Below are positions 55,104 to 64,000 of a DNA stretch of 64,000 bases, one piece after another. The DNA comes from Piscinibacter lacus. GTDB taxonomy: Bacteria; Pseudomonadota; Gammaproteobacteria; Burkholderiales; Burkholderiaceae_C. Position numbers and translations under genes: made by a program. The stretch is from NCBI RefSeq assembly GCF_016735685.1, contig NZ_JAERRA010000001.1:62001-126000 (forward strand), in the 5' to 3' direction. The notes under the pieces were generated by a model. The model did no database searches. It was not told the origin of the DNA and saw only the letters and a list, made by a program, of their open reading frames with translations. Each line of letters starts with the position of its first letter. Position 1 is the first letter of the stretch.

Positions 55104-56387
55104 TCAATCGTTGCGCTCGATGCGAACGGCCAGGAAGCGGCTTGCGCTCCCGCTGCCACTGTTGATCACGGCATCCACTTCGATGTTGGCATTCGCAAAG
55201 GTGGCAGCACTCAGGCCGTCGCGGAAGACCGTGCGGCTGTTGTAGGCGATGGACTGCCCGCGGACCGTGAAGGTTCCTTCACCCCCCTGGCCGGTGACGG
55301 CCGTGGCCACGCCCTTGAACTCGAAGGGCGCGTCGTCGCGGTCGTCGCCGTCGCGGTCGTCGCCTTCGTCACCGTCGTCGAAGCGGTCCAGCTCCACCTT
55401 GCGGGCTTGCAGCACGCCGTTGACGACCGAGCCCTCGACCTCGACCCGCGCGCCGAGCACCACGCCCGTCTGACCATCCTCGAAGTTGGTGCTGCTGCTG
55501 GTGCTGACCGGGTAGCCGTTCACCTCGAAACTTTCCCGCGAGGTGAAGGCAGTGATCAGGCCCTCGATCTCCGCGCGGTTGAAGGCATCGTCCCGGCCGA
55601 AGCCGCGCGCCTTGAGCTGCACCCGCGTGGCCGTGTAGACGCCCGCGACCGGCGTCTTGTTCAGGCGCACGCTGACACGCGCGTTGTCGCTGAGGCTGCC
55701 GTTGATGCGGGTGGCGCTGTCCGTGCTGACGCGCACGGCGCCGACGTTGAAGGACTGCGCCGGCACCGTGCCGCTCAGGCCCGTGACGCTGCCGCGGACG
55801 CGGTAGTCGCCACCGAAGGCCGAGACCGTGGCCGATTCCAGCTCGATGCGGGTGGCCACCAGGGTGCCGCTGGCATCGGGCAGGCCATGCACCTCCACCA
55901 CATTGCCGTTGCCGCCGGCCACCAGCGCGCTGAAGCCCGCCACGCCCTCATAGACCGTGGTGGCCGTCACCCGCACCGGGGTGCCGAGCACGGTCAGGGT
56001 GTCGCTCAGGCTGTTCTTGGCTTCGACCGGGCCCTTGAGCTCGGTGCGGATCTCGAAGCGGCTGGCCGTGCCGTTCAGGCCGTCGTCATTGATGCGGCCG
56101 ACCACATCGACCACGACGCCGAGCTTGAGCGGGTCGTCGCTGCTGCGGCTGACGGAGCTGCCGTCGTCGTCGATCACGGTGGCGCTGCCGTCCTCGTAGC
56201 GCACGCCGTTGACGATGATCGATCCGAGGCCGCTGATCGGCCCGCTGCTGAAGCCGCTGGCCGTGGACGAGGACCCGCCCCCGCCGCCGCCGCATGCGGC
56301 CAGCAAGGTGGCCAGGCTGAGGGCCGCCAGCGGCAGGGCCGGGCGCCGGGGCGCCGTGCGGCGGGAAGTCGTGTTCGAGAACGTCAT
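55104..56387 (-). CDS. DUF5666 lipoprotein, copy 1
   Basis: 427 residues. The signal peptide LPLAALSLATLLAAC gives a lipoprotein with Cys at the lipobox, followed by a Gly run. Then GFSSGPISGLGSIIVNGVRYEDGSATVIDDDGS opens a set of repeated beta domains, the DUF5666 fold, including AEIEGLITAFTSRESFEVNGYPVSTSSSTNFEDG and VLGARVEVEGSVVNGVLQARKVELD. An acidic stretch DDGDEGDDRDGDDRDDAP may bind divalent cations. Paralogue of the gene at 57503, equal in length. It is divergent from DUF6502. Confidence 0.82.
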   Translation of the reverse strand: MTFSNTTSRRTAPRRPALPLAALSLATLLAACGGGGGGSSSTASGFSSGPISGLGSIIVNGVRYEDGSATVIDDDGSSVSRSSDDPLKLGVVVDVVGRINDDGLNGTASRFEIRTELKGPVEAKNSLSDTLTVLGTPVRVTATTVYEGVAGFSALVAGGNGNVVEVHGLPDASGTLVATRIELESATVSAFGGDYRVRGSVTGLSGTVPAQSFNVGAVRVSTDSATRINGSLSDNARVSVRLNKTPVAGVYTATRVQLKARGFGRDDAFNRAEIEGLITAFTSRESFEVNGYPVSTSSSTNFEDGQTGVVLGARVEVEGSVVNGVLQARKVELDRFDDGDEGDDRDGDDRDDAPFEFKGVATAVTGQGGEGTFTVRGQSIAYNSRTVFRDGLSAATFANANIEVDAVINSGSGSASRFLAVRIERND

Positions 56388-56574
56388 GAGAGCTCCTCTC
56401 GTGGCCCCTCGGGGCCGGGTTGAACCGCCCCGAGCACAGCGGCTCCGAGGTCGATGGACTGATATTAATGTGCAAGTTGCACATTTACAAGCACGAGAAG
56501 GCAAGACCCCAGCCCGGAAAGCCCGCTGGACAAGACAGCCAAAGATGTGCACGAAGCCCATTTAGACTCCAGCC
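56388..56574. promoter_or_regulatory. Divergent promoter region with 17-bp palindrome
   Basis: This 187-bp region separates two divergent genes. ATGTGCAA-G-TTGCACAT (56468-56484) is a perfect palindrome near its middle. TAGACT at 56563-56568 may be the -10 of the DUF6502 gene, which would put the transcript start almost at the ATG, a leaderless messenger. Confidence 0.6.
56468..56484. promoter_or_regulatory. Candidate operator: ATGTGCAAGTTGCACAT
   Basis: Perfect 17-bp inverted repeat centred on G56476, between the divergent DUF5666 and DUF6502 genes. Such symmetry is typical of a dimeric DNA-binding protein, and it lies where it can control both genes. Which protein binds is unknown. Confidence 0.65.
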
Positions 56575-57498
56575 ATGGACGCAGGCGACACCCCAGACGC
56601 GCCCGCCCGGCCCGACCTGGCGGCGCTGCTGGCCGCCGTCCAGGCCTTGCTGCAGCCGCTGGCGCAGCTCGCCGTGACGCGTGGCCTGCCTTGCGGCGTC
56701 GTCGAGGAAAGCCTGCGCGCCGCCTTCGTCGACGCCGCCCTGCGCGCGCATGCCGACAGCACGCCCGGCCGCGCGGTCAGCCGCGTCAGCGCGGCCACCG
56801 GCCTGAACCGCCGCGAGGTGGGCCGCCTGATCCAGGCCCGCAGCGCCCAGGGCGCAGGCCGGCCGGCGCGCTCGCCGGTGTCCGAGCTGGTGACGCGCTG
56901 GCTGGCCGACCCCGCGCTGCGCGATGCCGATGGCCTGCCCGTGCCGCTGCCGCGCCAGGGCCCGGCGCCCAGCTTCGAGGCGCTCGCGCAGACGGTCACC
57001 CGCGACGTCCATCCACGCAGCCTGCTGCAGGAGCTGCTGCGCCTGGGCGTCGCACGGCTCGATGCACACGACGCCGTCCACCTGGCCCAGCAGGCTTTCG
57101 TGCCGCGCGAGGACCAGGTGCGCATGCTCGGCTTCCTGGCGGAGAACGTGGGCGATCACCTGCATGCCGCCGTCGAGAACGTCGGCGGCCGGGACCCTGC
57201 CCATGTCGAGCAGGCGATCTACCAGGACGCGATGTCGGCAACCGCCGTCGAGGCCATGCGCCCGCTGATCCGCGAGCACTGGCGCCGCCTGCTCGCCGAA
57301 GCCATTCCCCGCCTCGAAGCCCTGGAAGCCGAGGACCGCGCCCAAGGGCGCCCCATGGACCAGCGCCTGCGCCTGGGCCTGTTCAGCTACAGCACGGCCG
57401 TGCCCCCCACCGAAACGGGCACGGCCGACGCGGACACCGATCCGCCCACCCACCGATCTTCCGGTGCACGACGAAAGCGCCCCCCGGCGCAGGAGTAA
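56575..57498 (+). CDS. DUF6502 family protein
   Basis: 307 residues, mainly helical. The N-terminal LLQPLAQLAVTRGLPCGVVEESLRAAFVDAAL and RVSAATGLNRREVGRLIQ resemble a helix-turn-helix arrangement, so it may be a regulator, as this family has been supposed. VHLAQQAFVPREDQVRMLGFLAENVGDHLHAAVENV is the conserved later block. It lies between two DUF5666 lipoprotein genes and its stop precedes the next ATG by 4 bp, with AGGAG in between. Function unknown. Confidence 0.75.
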   Translation: MDAGDTPDAPARPDLAALLAAVQALLQPLAQLAVTRGLPCGVVEESLRAAFVDAALRAHADSTPGRAVSRVSAATGLNRREVGRLIQARSAQGAGRPARSPVSELVTRWLADPALRDADGLPVPLPRQGPAPSFEALAQTVTRDVHPRSLLQELLRLGVARLDAHDAVHLAQQAFVPREDQVRMLGFLAENVGDHLHAAVENVGGRDPAHVEQAIYQDAMSATAVEAMRPLIREHWRRLLAEAIPRLEALEAEDRAQGRPMDQRLRLGLFSYSTAVPPTETGTADADTDPPTHRSSGARRKRPPAQE

Positions 57499-57502
57499 GC
57501 AG

Positions 57503-58786
57503 ATGCCTTTCCACGACACGACCGCCTGGCATGCCTTCCGGCCGTCCACCTGGCGCCGCGGGCTGCTGGCTGCGGCCGCCAGCGCGCTGCTGATCGCAGC
57601 CTGCGGTGGCGGCGGGGGCTCGGCCGGCCTGCCGGGCAGCGGCGGCACCGGCTTTGCCAGCGGCCCGATCAGCGGCTTCGGCTCGGTCATCGTCAACGGC
57701 GTGCGCTACGACGACCGCGCCGCCGAACTGCGCGACGAGGACGGCCAGCGGCTCAGCCGCAGCGGCAGCATGGGCGACCCGCTGCAGCTCGGCGTGCTCG
57801 TCGATCTTGAAGGCCGCGTGGCCGCCGACGGCCTGAGCGGCACGGCCGACCGGGTGGTGCTGCGCCCCGAGGTCATCGGCCTCGTCGATGCGGTCGATGC
57901 CGCGGCGGCCAGCCTGCGGGTGCTGGGCCAGGCGGTGAAGGTCAAGCGCACCACCGTCTTCACCGGCCTGGGCGGTCTGGCCGACCTGGCCGCAGGCGAG
58001 GTGGTGGCGGTTCACGGGCTGCTGGACGACACCGGCGCGGTCGTGGCCACCCGGGTCGAGCGGCTCGCCCCCAGCGTGGCGGCCTACACCGGGGATTTCC
58101 GGATCCGCGGCCCGCTCGACAGCCTCAGTGGCAGCGCCCCGACGCAGAGCTTCCGCGTGTCCGGCCTGCGCCTGCGGACCGATGCCGGCACCGTGGTCAG
58201 CGGCAACCTGGCCAACGGCGCGCTGCTCAGCGTGCGACTGGCCAAGTCGCCGAGCGAGGGCGTCTACCGCGCCCTGCGCGTGACGGTGCGGTCGCCGGGC
58301 TTCGCCGCGGCTTCGCTGCCGCGGGCCGAGATCGAGGGCTTCATCACCCGCTTCGACAGCCTGATGGCCTTCGAGGTCAATGGCTTCCCGGTGCGCACCG
58401 ATGGCAGCACGCTCTTCGAGGACGGCACGGACGGCGTGCGCCTGGGCGCGCGCATCGAAGTGGAAGGCCCGGTGGTGCAGGGCGTGTTGCAGGCGCGCCG
58501 GCTGGAAATCGAGAAGCTCGACGACAACGACGAGGGCAATGACGACCAGGAGGACGATGCCTCCTTCGAGTTCGTCGGCACCGCCAGCGAGGTGCAGGGC
58601 GATGCCGTGAGCGGGCGCTTCACCGTCCAGGGCCAGCGCCTGAGCTACGACAGCCGCACCCGCTTCGACGATGGCCTGGTCCCGTCGCAGCTCAACGGCC
58701 AGCGGGTCGAGGTGGATGCCGAGGCCGACGGCGTGGAGAACGGCGTGACGCGCTACCGCGCCACGCGGGTGGAGCGCGAGGACTGA
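57503..58786 (+). CDS. DUF5666 lipoprotein, copy 2
   Basis: 427 residues, the same length as the copy at 55104. Lipobox LLIAAC then a Gly run, GFASGPISGFGSVIVNGVRYDDRAAELRDEDG, and later RAEIEGFITRFDSLMAFEVNGFPVRTDGSTLFEDG match copy 1 nearly block by block, also VRLGARIEVEGPVVQGVLQARRLEIEKLDD and the acidic stretch. It follows DUF6502 in one operon. It converges on the response regulator gene. Confidence 0.82.
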   Translation: MPFHDTTAWHAFRPSTWRRGLLAAAASALLIAACGGGGGSAGLPGSGGTGFASGPISGFGSVIVNGVRYDDRAAELRDEDGQRLSRSGSMGDPLQLGVLVDLEGRVAADGLSGTADRVVLRPEVIGLVDAVDAAAASLRVLGQAVKVKRTTVFTGLGGLADLAAGEVVAVHGLLDDTGAVVATRVERLAPSVAAYTGDFRIRGPLDSLSGSAPTQSFRVSGLRLRTDAGTVVSGNLANGALLSVRLAKSPSEGVYRALRVTVRSPGFAAASLPRAEIEGFITRFDSLMAFEVNGFPVRTDGSTLFEDGTDGVRLGARIEVEGPVVQGVLQARRLEIEKLDDNDEGNDDQEDDASFEFVGTASEVQGDAVSGRFTVQGQRLSYDSRTRFDDGLVPSQLNGQRVEVDAEADGVENGVTRYRATRVERED

Positions 58787-58805
58787 AGCCCGGCCCGCGA
58801 CCGCC

Positions 58806-60269
<1,464 letters not shown>

Positions 60270-60311
60270 GGCAGGCTTGCGGCGGGCGGCTCGGCAGGAA
60301 ACGGCGCAAGC

Positions 60312-61694
60312 CTAGCCGGCGCTGCGCGGCAGGCGCAGCTCCATGCGCAAGCCGCGGCCGGCGCGCGGGCCGGCCCGCAGGGCGCCACCCAAGCGCTCGG
60401 CCGCCCGGCGCGCCAGCGCCAGCCCCATGCCCAGCCCGCGCGGCTTGGTGGTGAAGAAGGGCTCGAAGATCCGGTCGAGCTGATCGGGCGGCACGCCGGG
60501 GCCCTCGTCCTCGACCTCGACGACGAAGTCGCCCGCATCGGCATGCAGCCGCAAGCGGATGGCCTGGCCGGCGGTCGTGGCCTCCAGCGCATTGCTGAGC
60601 AGGCTGTCGAGCAACTGGGCGAGCAGCTCGGGATCGGCCTCGACCGGATGCGGCCCCGGCGCCAGGGTCAGCTCGAAGGGCTTGCCCTGGGCGCGGGCCG
60701 CGGCCTCGATGCGCGGCGTCACCTCGCGCAGCACGCGGCCCAGATCGGCCCCGGTCAGCCGCGCGCCGCGTTGCTGGGCATAGCCCAGCAGGGTGCGCAC
60801 CAGCGTCTCGATGCGGTCGACATGCTGGATCAGCTCGCCGGTCAGCGCCTCTGGCGCATCGCCCAGCTCGCGGTGCAGCTCGGCGCTGCTGCGGATCGAG
60901 CCGAGCGGATTGCGGATGCTGTGCGCGACCGCGCCCGACAGCTCGCCGATGCGGACCAGGGTCTCGGCTTCGACCAGCTTGCGCTGCTGCAAGCGCAGCG
61001 CGGCATCGGCCCGCCGCATGAACCAGACCAGACACAGGAAGATGAAGAGCCCGCCCCCCAACGCCGAAAGCGCCACCAGGCGCCGGCCGCTGTCCAGCGC
61101 AGCCACCAGGGCCAGCGGACGCCGGTAGAGCTCGATCACGCCGATCACCGCCTGCCCCCCGGCCGCGCGCACCGGCAGGTAGTTCTCGATGAACTCGTCG
61201 GCCCGGGCATCCATCAGCATGTGCTCGCTCTTGAGCTGCGGATCGGGCCCGTCGGTGTCGCGATGCACCACCACCGCGCCGGCCAGGGCCGCATCCAGCT
61301 CCTCGTTCGGCCCGAAGCGGCGGCCGATCATCTCCGGCCGGCTCGACCACAGCACCTGCTTGTCGAGCCGGTAGACGTTGATGCGCAGCACCTCGGGCAA
61401 GGCGCTGAGGTGGGCAAGGAACTCGACCACCTCGGCCGCCGGCACCTGCCCCTCACCCTGGAACCAGGGCGCCACGCCCTGGGTATCGATCACGCTTTGC
61501 AGCAGGTCGGCACTGGTCAGGCCATCGCGCTGCAGCAACTGCCGCTCCAGGAAGCCCGACAGCAGCCAGGCCAGCGCCAGGGTCACCACCAGGGTGGCGG
61601 CGGCACCGGCGAGGATGAAGCTGTGAAGCAGGCCGAGGGTGGGCAGGCGGGGCAGGGGCATGGGGGCAGCGGGAAGGGGCACACCGCGCATCAT
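60312..61694 (-). CDS. Sensor histidine kinase
   Basis: 460 residues with two membrane helices (about 20-45 and 205-227) enclosing a periplasmic sensor part of about 150 residues, then HisKA and HATPase. The H box is AHSIRNPLGSIRSSAEL (His258), with Ser where Glu or Asp usually follows the His. The N, G1 and G2 boxes appear as LLDSLLSNALEAT, VEDEGPGVP and GLGMGLALARRAAERLGG. The partner response regulator lies downstream. A start at 61661 is possible too. Signal unknown. Confidence 0.92.
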   Translation of the reverse strand: MMRGVPLPAAPMPLPRLPTLGLLHSFILAGAAATLVVTLALAWLLSGFLERQLLQRDGLTSADLLQSVIDTQGVAPWFQGEGQVPAAEVVEFLAHLSALPEVLRINVYRLDKQVLWSSRPEMIGRRFGPNEELDAALAGAVVVHRDTDGPDPQLKSEHMLMDARADEFIENYLPVRAAGGQAVIGVIELYRRPLALVAALDSGRRLVALSALGGGLFIFLCLVWFMRRADAALRLQQRKLVEAETLVRIGELSGAVAHSIRNPLGSIRSSAELHRELGDAPEALTGELIQHVDRIETLVRTLLGYAQQRGARLTGADLGRVLREVTPRIEAAARAQGKPFELTLAPGPHPVEADPELLAQLLDSLLSNALEATTAGQAIRLRLHADAGDFVVEVEDEGPGVPPDQLDRIFEPFFTTKPRGLGMGLALARRAAERLGGALRAGPRAGRGLRMELRLPRSAG

Positions 61695-61804
61695 CCCGAG
61701 ATCGCGAGCCAGCCGAGCGCGCGCAGGGCCGGCGCCAGGGGCTTTCTCATTTCAACCCGGCCGAAGGCCTTGCGCGGCCGGCATGAGGCGGAAACGGCCC
61801 GGGC

Positions 61805-63646
61805 TCAGGGTGCAATGTCCACCTTGAAGCGCGCGGCGCCATAGCGCCCGCAAGCCGGCCCCTGGCAGCCGGGCTCGGGCCGGCCGAGCAGGGGGGACAG
61901 GCCGTCGCTGCGGGCTTGCAGCATGCGGTCGGCGGCCTCGCCGCTTGGCAGCTTCAGGAAGAAGTAGGCGCGGTCCTGGCCCAGTTCGGACAGGTCGCGC
62001 GGGGTCTCGGTGACCACGACGAGGAAATGCTCGGCGCCGGCCGGCTCGGAGGTCTCCAGCGCCCAACTGGTCTGGGGCAGCTTGAGCGTTTCGCCGGCCT
62101 GGATGCGGTTGTCGGGCGCCTGGCTGTTCGGGAAGAGCAGCAGCAGCTCGCCGTCCGGGCCCTGCACATAGACGTGGACATGGCCGGCACGGGCCGAGCG
62201 CACGGTGAAGCCGAGCAGGTCCTGCCCGATGCGCAGCACCGGCTTGACGGGACGGGCCTCGACCTGGAAATCGGGGCTCTGGCCCGCGACCACGCGGTCG
62301 AACTGCTCCAGCACATTGAAGCGGGCGGCGGTGGCCGGCCCGGCCGCGGGACCGGCCGACGGGACGGGCGAGGCGGAAGCTGGCGCCGGGGGGGCTTCGG
62401 CCGCCGTGGGCGCGGCGGGCTCGCCGCGCAGGAAGAGCGCTGCCGCGCCCGCGGCCAGCAGCACGGCGCCGCCCGCGGCCAGGGCCAGGCCGCGGCTGCG
62501 GCCGGGTGCGTCCGGAGCACGGGCGCCCGCCGGCGCCGCGGCCGGCACCCGCGCCGGCGCGGCTGCGCGGGCCGGCGCGGGTGCCGGGGCGGCCGTGACA
62601 TCGCCCAGGCCCAGGTCGCCGCGGAAGGCGGCGATGCTGGGGGTGCGGTCCTCGGGCCGCACCCCCAGGGCGCGGTCGATGGCCTGGAGAAAGCGCTCGC
62701 TGTAGCGGCCGGCGGCAAGGTCCTGCAGCGGCTGGTAGCTGTCGCCGATCAGGCGGCCAACGGCCGGCGGCGGGGTGCGGCCGACGATGGCGAAATGCAT
62801 GGTGGCGGCCAGGGCGTAGACATCGGTCCACGGCCCCTGCTTCATGCCGGGGGTTTCGGCGTACTGCTCGACCGGCGCATAGCCGGGCTTGAGGATGACA
62901 GTCAGGGCCTGCGTCATGTCGCCGATCACCCGGCGCGCTGCGCCGAAGTCCAGCAGCAGCGGCCGCTCGCTGCCTTGCAGCAGGATGACGTTGTCGGGCG
63001 CGATGTCGCGGTGGTAGCAGTTCTCGGCATGGACGACGGCCAGCGCTTCGGTCAGCGGCGCAAGCAGTTCCATCAGCCAGGCCTCGTCGGGCGGCTGACC
63101 CAGGCCCTTGAGATGGTCCTTGAGCGTGGTGCCCTCGTAGAAGGGCATGACCATGTAGGCCGTGCCATTGGCCTCCCAGAAACGGTAGACCTTGACCAGC
63201 GAGGGATGGTCGAACTGGGCCAGCAGCTTGGCCTCGTTCACGAAGCTGCGCAGGCCGACCTCGAAGGTCTCCTGGTGGCGGGCCGAGCGCACCTGCACCT
63301 GGGTGGCGCCGCTGCGCGCGGCGAGGGCCGAGGGCATGTATTCCTTGAGCGCCACCCGCCGCTCCAGCGAATGGTCCCAGGCCAGGTAGACGATGCCGAA
63401 ACCGCCCTCGCCCAGCACGCTGGTCAGCTCGAACTCCCCGAGAAAGCTGCCGATGGGCAGGGCATTGCCGTGCTCGGCTGCGGCCTCCTTGCCGGAGCCC
63501 GGCGGCGCGGGCGGGGCCTCAGGGGCCGGCGCGGCGGGCGGCTGCACGGGCTCGGGCTGCGGCGCTGCATCCGCGGGCGCCGCTTGCGGCGGCAGGGACC
63601 GCGGACGGATCACCGTTCGGTCGTCATCGGGATCGGGTGTACTCAT
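61805..63646 (-). CDS. Ser/Thr protein kinase with DUF4384-like C-terminal domain
   Basis: 613 residues. Pro-rich cytoplasmic start, then a Hanks-type kinase domain (about 72-330): GEGGFGIVY, Lys101 in VALKEYMP, HRD loop in CYHRDIAPDN (Asp214), and LLDFGAARR. A Pro/Ala linker and one membrane helix (RGLALAAGGAVLLAAGAAALFL, about residue 385) lead to an exported DUF4384-like domain (FTVRSARAGHVHVYVQGPDGELLLLFPNSQAPDNRIQAGETLKLP). Such a topology lets an outside signal control the kinase. The ATG at 63646 is chosen. It is divergent from the channel-like gene. Confidence 0.85.
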   Translation of the reverse strand: MSTPDPDDDRTVIRPRSLPPQAAPADAAPQPEPVQPPAAPAPEAPPAPPGSGKEAAAEHGNALPIGSFLGEFELTSVLGEGGFGIVYLAWDHSLERRVALKEYMPSALAARSGATQVQVRSARHQETFEVGLRSFVNEAKLLAQFDHPSLVKVYRFWEANGTAYMVMPFYEGTTLKDHLKGLGQPPDEAWLMELLAPLTEALAVVHAENCYHRDIAPDNVILLQGSERPLLLDFGAARRVIGDMTQALTVILKPGYAPVEQYAETPGMKQGPWTDVYALAATMHFAIVGRTPPPAVGRLIGDSYQPLQDLAAGRYSERFLQAIDRALGVRPEDRTPSIAAFRGDLGLGDVTAAPAPAPARAAAPARVPAAAPAGARAPDAPGRSRGLALAAGGAVLLAAGAAALFLRGEPAAPTAAEAPPAPASASPVPSAGPAAGPATAARFNVLEQFDRVVAGQSPDFQVEARPVKPVLRIGQDLLGFTVRSARAGHVHVYVQGPDGELLLLFPNSQAPDNRIQAGETLKLPQTSWALETSEPAGAEHFLVVVTETPRDLSELGQDRAYFFLKLPSGEAADRMLQARSDGLSPLLGRPEPGCQGPACGRYGAARFKVDIAP

Positions 63647-63802
63647 CGTGCGGCAAGTCGGTTGAAATCCCATCACGCCCGGGGCGCTGCATCGCACAGG
63701 ATTGTGGCGTGCATCCCGGCCCGGCCGGAACGTGGTTTGCATGCGGCTCCCCCGGGTTGGCCGCCGCAACGCCCTTGTCCATGACCCTGCAGAGAGGATT
63801 TC

Positions 63803-64000
63803 ATGCCCCGACGATTTGCATCCTGGGGGATTCGCCTGTTCCACATGGTTCTTCTGGCCCTGGCGGGGGCGCTGGCGGCTGGCCCGGCCCTCGCCGCGCC
63901 TTCGGAAGTCGTGATCGGCGCTTATGTCAACAAGATTCAGGACCTGAATTTCCGCGAGAACAAGTACGCGCTGGATTTCTATCTGTGGTTCCGCTGGAAG
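63803..64000 (+). CDS. Start of a probable pentameric ligand-gated ion channel (truncated by window end)
   Basis: The first 66 residues of an exported protein. A signal peptide (RLFHMVLLALAGALAAGPALA) is followed by SEVVIGAYVNKIQDLNFRENKYALDFYLWFRWK. This matches in layout the first beta strands of bacterial Cys-loop channels such as ELIC (VSVSIFINKIYGV...TYKVDGYIVAQW). AGAGAGGA precedes the ATG. The membrane helices would lie beyond the window. Divergent from a membrane Ser/Thr kinase. Another exported beta protein cannot be ruled out. Confidence 0.6.
   Translation, partial: MPRRFASWGIRLFHMVLLALAGALAAGPALAAPSEVVIGAYVNKIQDLNFRENKYALDFYLWFRWK

Overview
This is a very G+C-rich bacterial segment (about 70% by eye) packed with convergent and divergent genes. 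The gene content and protein style (Smg/DUF494, DksA, HslVU, HtpX, CydP, the DUF5666/DUF6502 pair, a PlsC with an HQSAWE motif) point to a betaproteobacterium of the order Burkholderiales, perhaps near Rubrivivax, Leptothrix or Roseateles. The order is an inference from gene content. No rRNA, CRISPR array or complete insertion sequence was seen. There is one tRNA, for initiator methionine.

Layout. 1-6.1 kb: assimilatory nitrate/nitrite reduction (nirB 3' part, nirD, nasA, and a siroheme methyltransferase). 6.1-12 kb: coaX, then on the minus strand a stress and metal group read as COG0523 GTPase, dksA, STAS protein, hslV, hslU. 12-20.3 kb: envelope and housekeeping genes corC-lnt, a periplasmic asparaginase, glyQ-glyS-gmhB-plsC. 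20.3-21.1 kb: about 800 bp without a gene, holding a 23-bp tandem repeat and two inverted REP-like hairpin elements. 21.1-28.8 kb: an eight-gene minus-strand cluster of the Nit1C / nitrogen-starvation type (nitrilase, radical SAM, GNAT, AIR-synthase-like, glycosyltransferase, flavin oxidoreductase and two small proteins). A divergent MocR-type regulator lies opposite it. The space between carries a good sigma-54 promoter and four exact TGCAATCAAG repeats. 30.8-36.8 kb: yajC-secD-secF, a DUF1631 protein and smg. 36.9-43 kb: dprA, a LysM protein, def-fmt, htpX and a quinone-reductase-like protein. 43-46 kb: an AT-richer islet of unknown genes, one of them a frameshifted DUF3800 gene. 46-52 kb: a MOSC protein, a SulP transporter and a cytochrome bd operon cydP-cydA-cydB-cydX-ybgE. 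52-54.7 kb: a diguanylate cyclase, tRNA-fMet and a PhyH-type oxygenase. 54.7-61.7 kb: a small lipoprotein, two DUF5666 lipoproteins of equal length flanking a DUF6502 gene, and a sigma-54 response regulator with its sensor kinase. 61.8-64 kb: a Ser/Thr kinase divergent from a truncated gene whose start resembles a pentameric ligand-gated channel.

Two nitrogen-acquisition systems share the window. One reduces nitrate to ammonium with siroheme supply. The other is a nitrilase cluster whose family has been linked in the literature to growth on cyanide nitrogen and to nitrogen starvation. The sigma-54 promoter of the second fits nitrogen control. The least explained parts are the Nit cluster chemistry, the DUF5666/DUF6502 two-component locus, the low-G+C islet and the kinase/channel pair.
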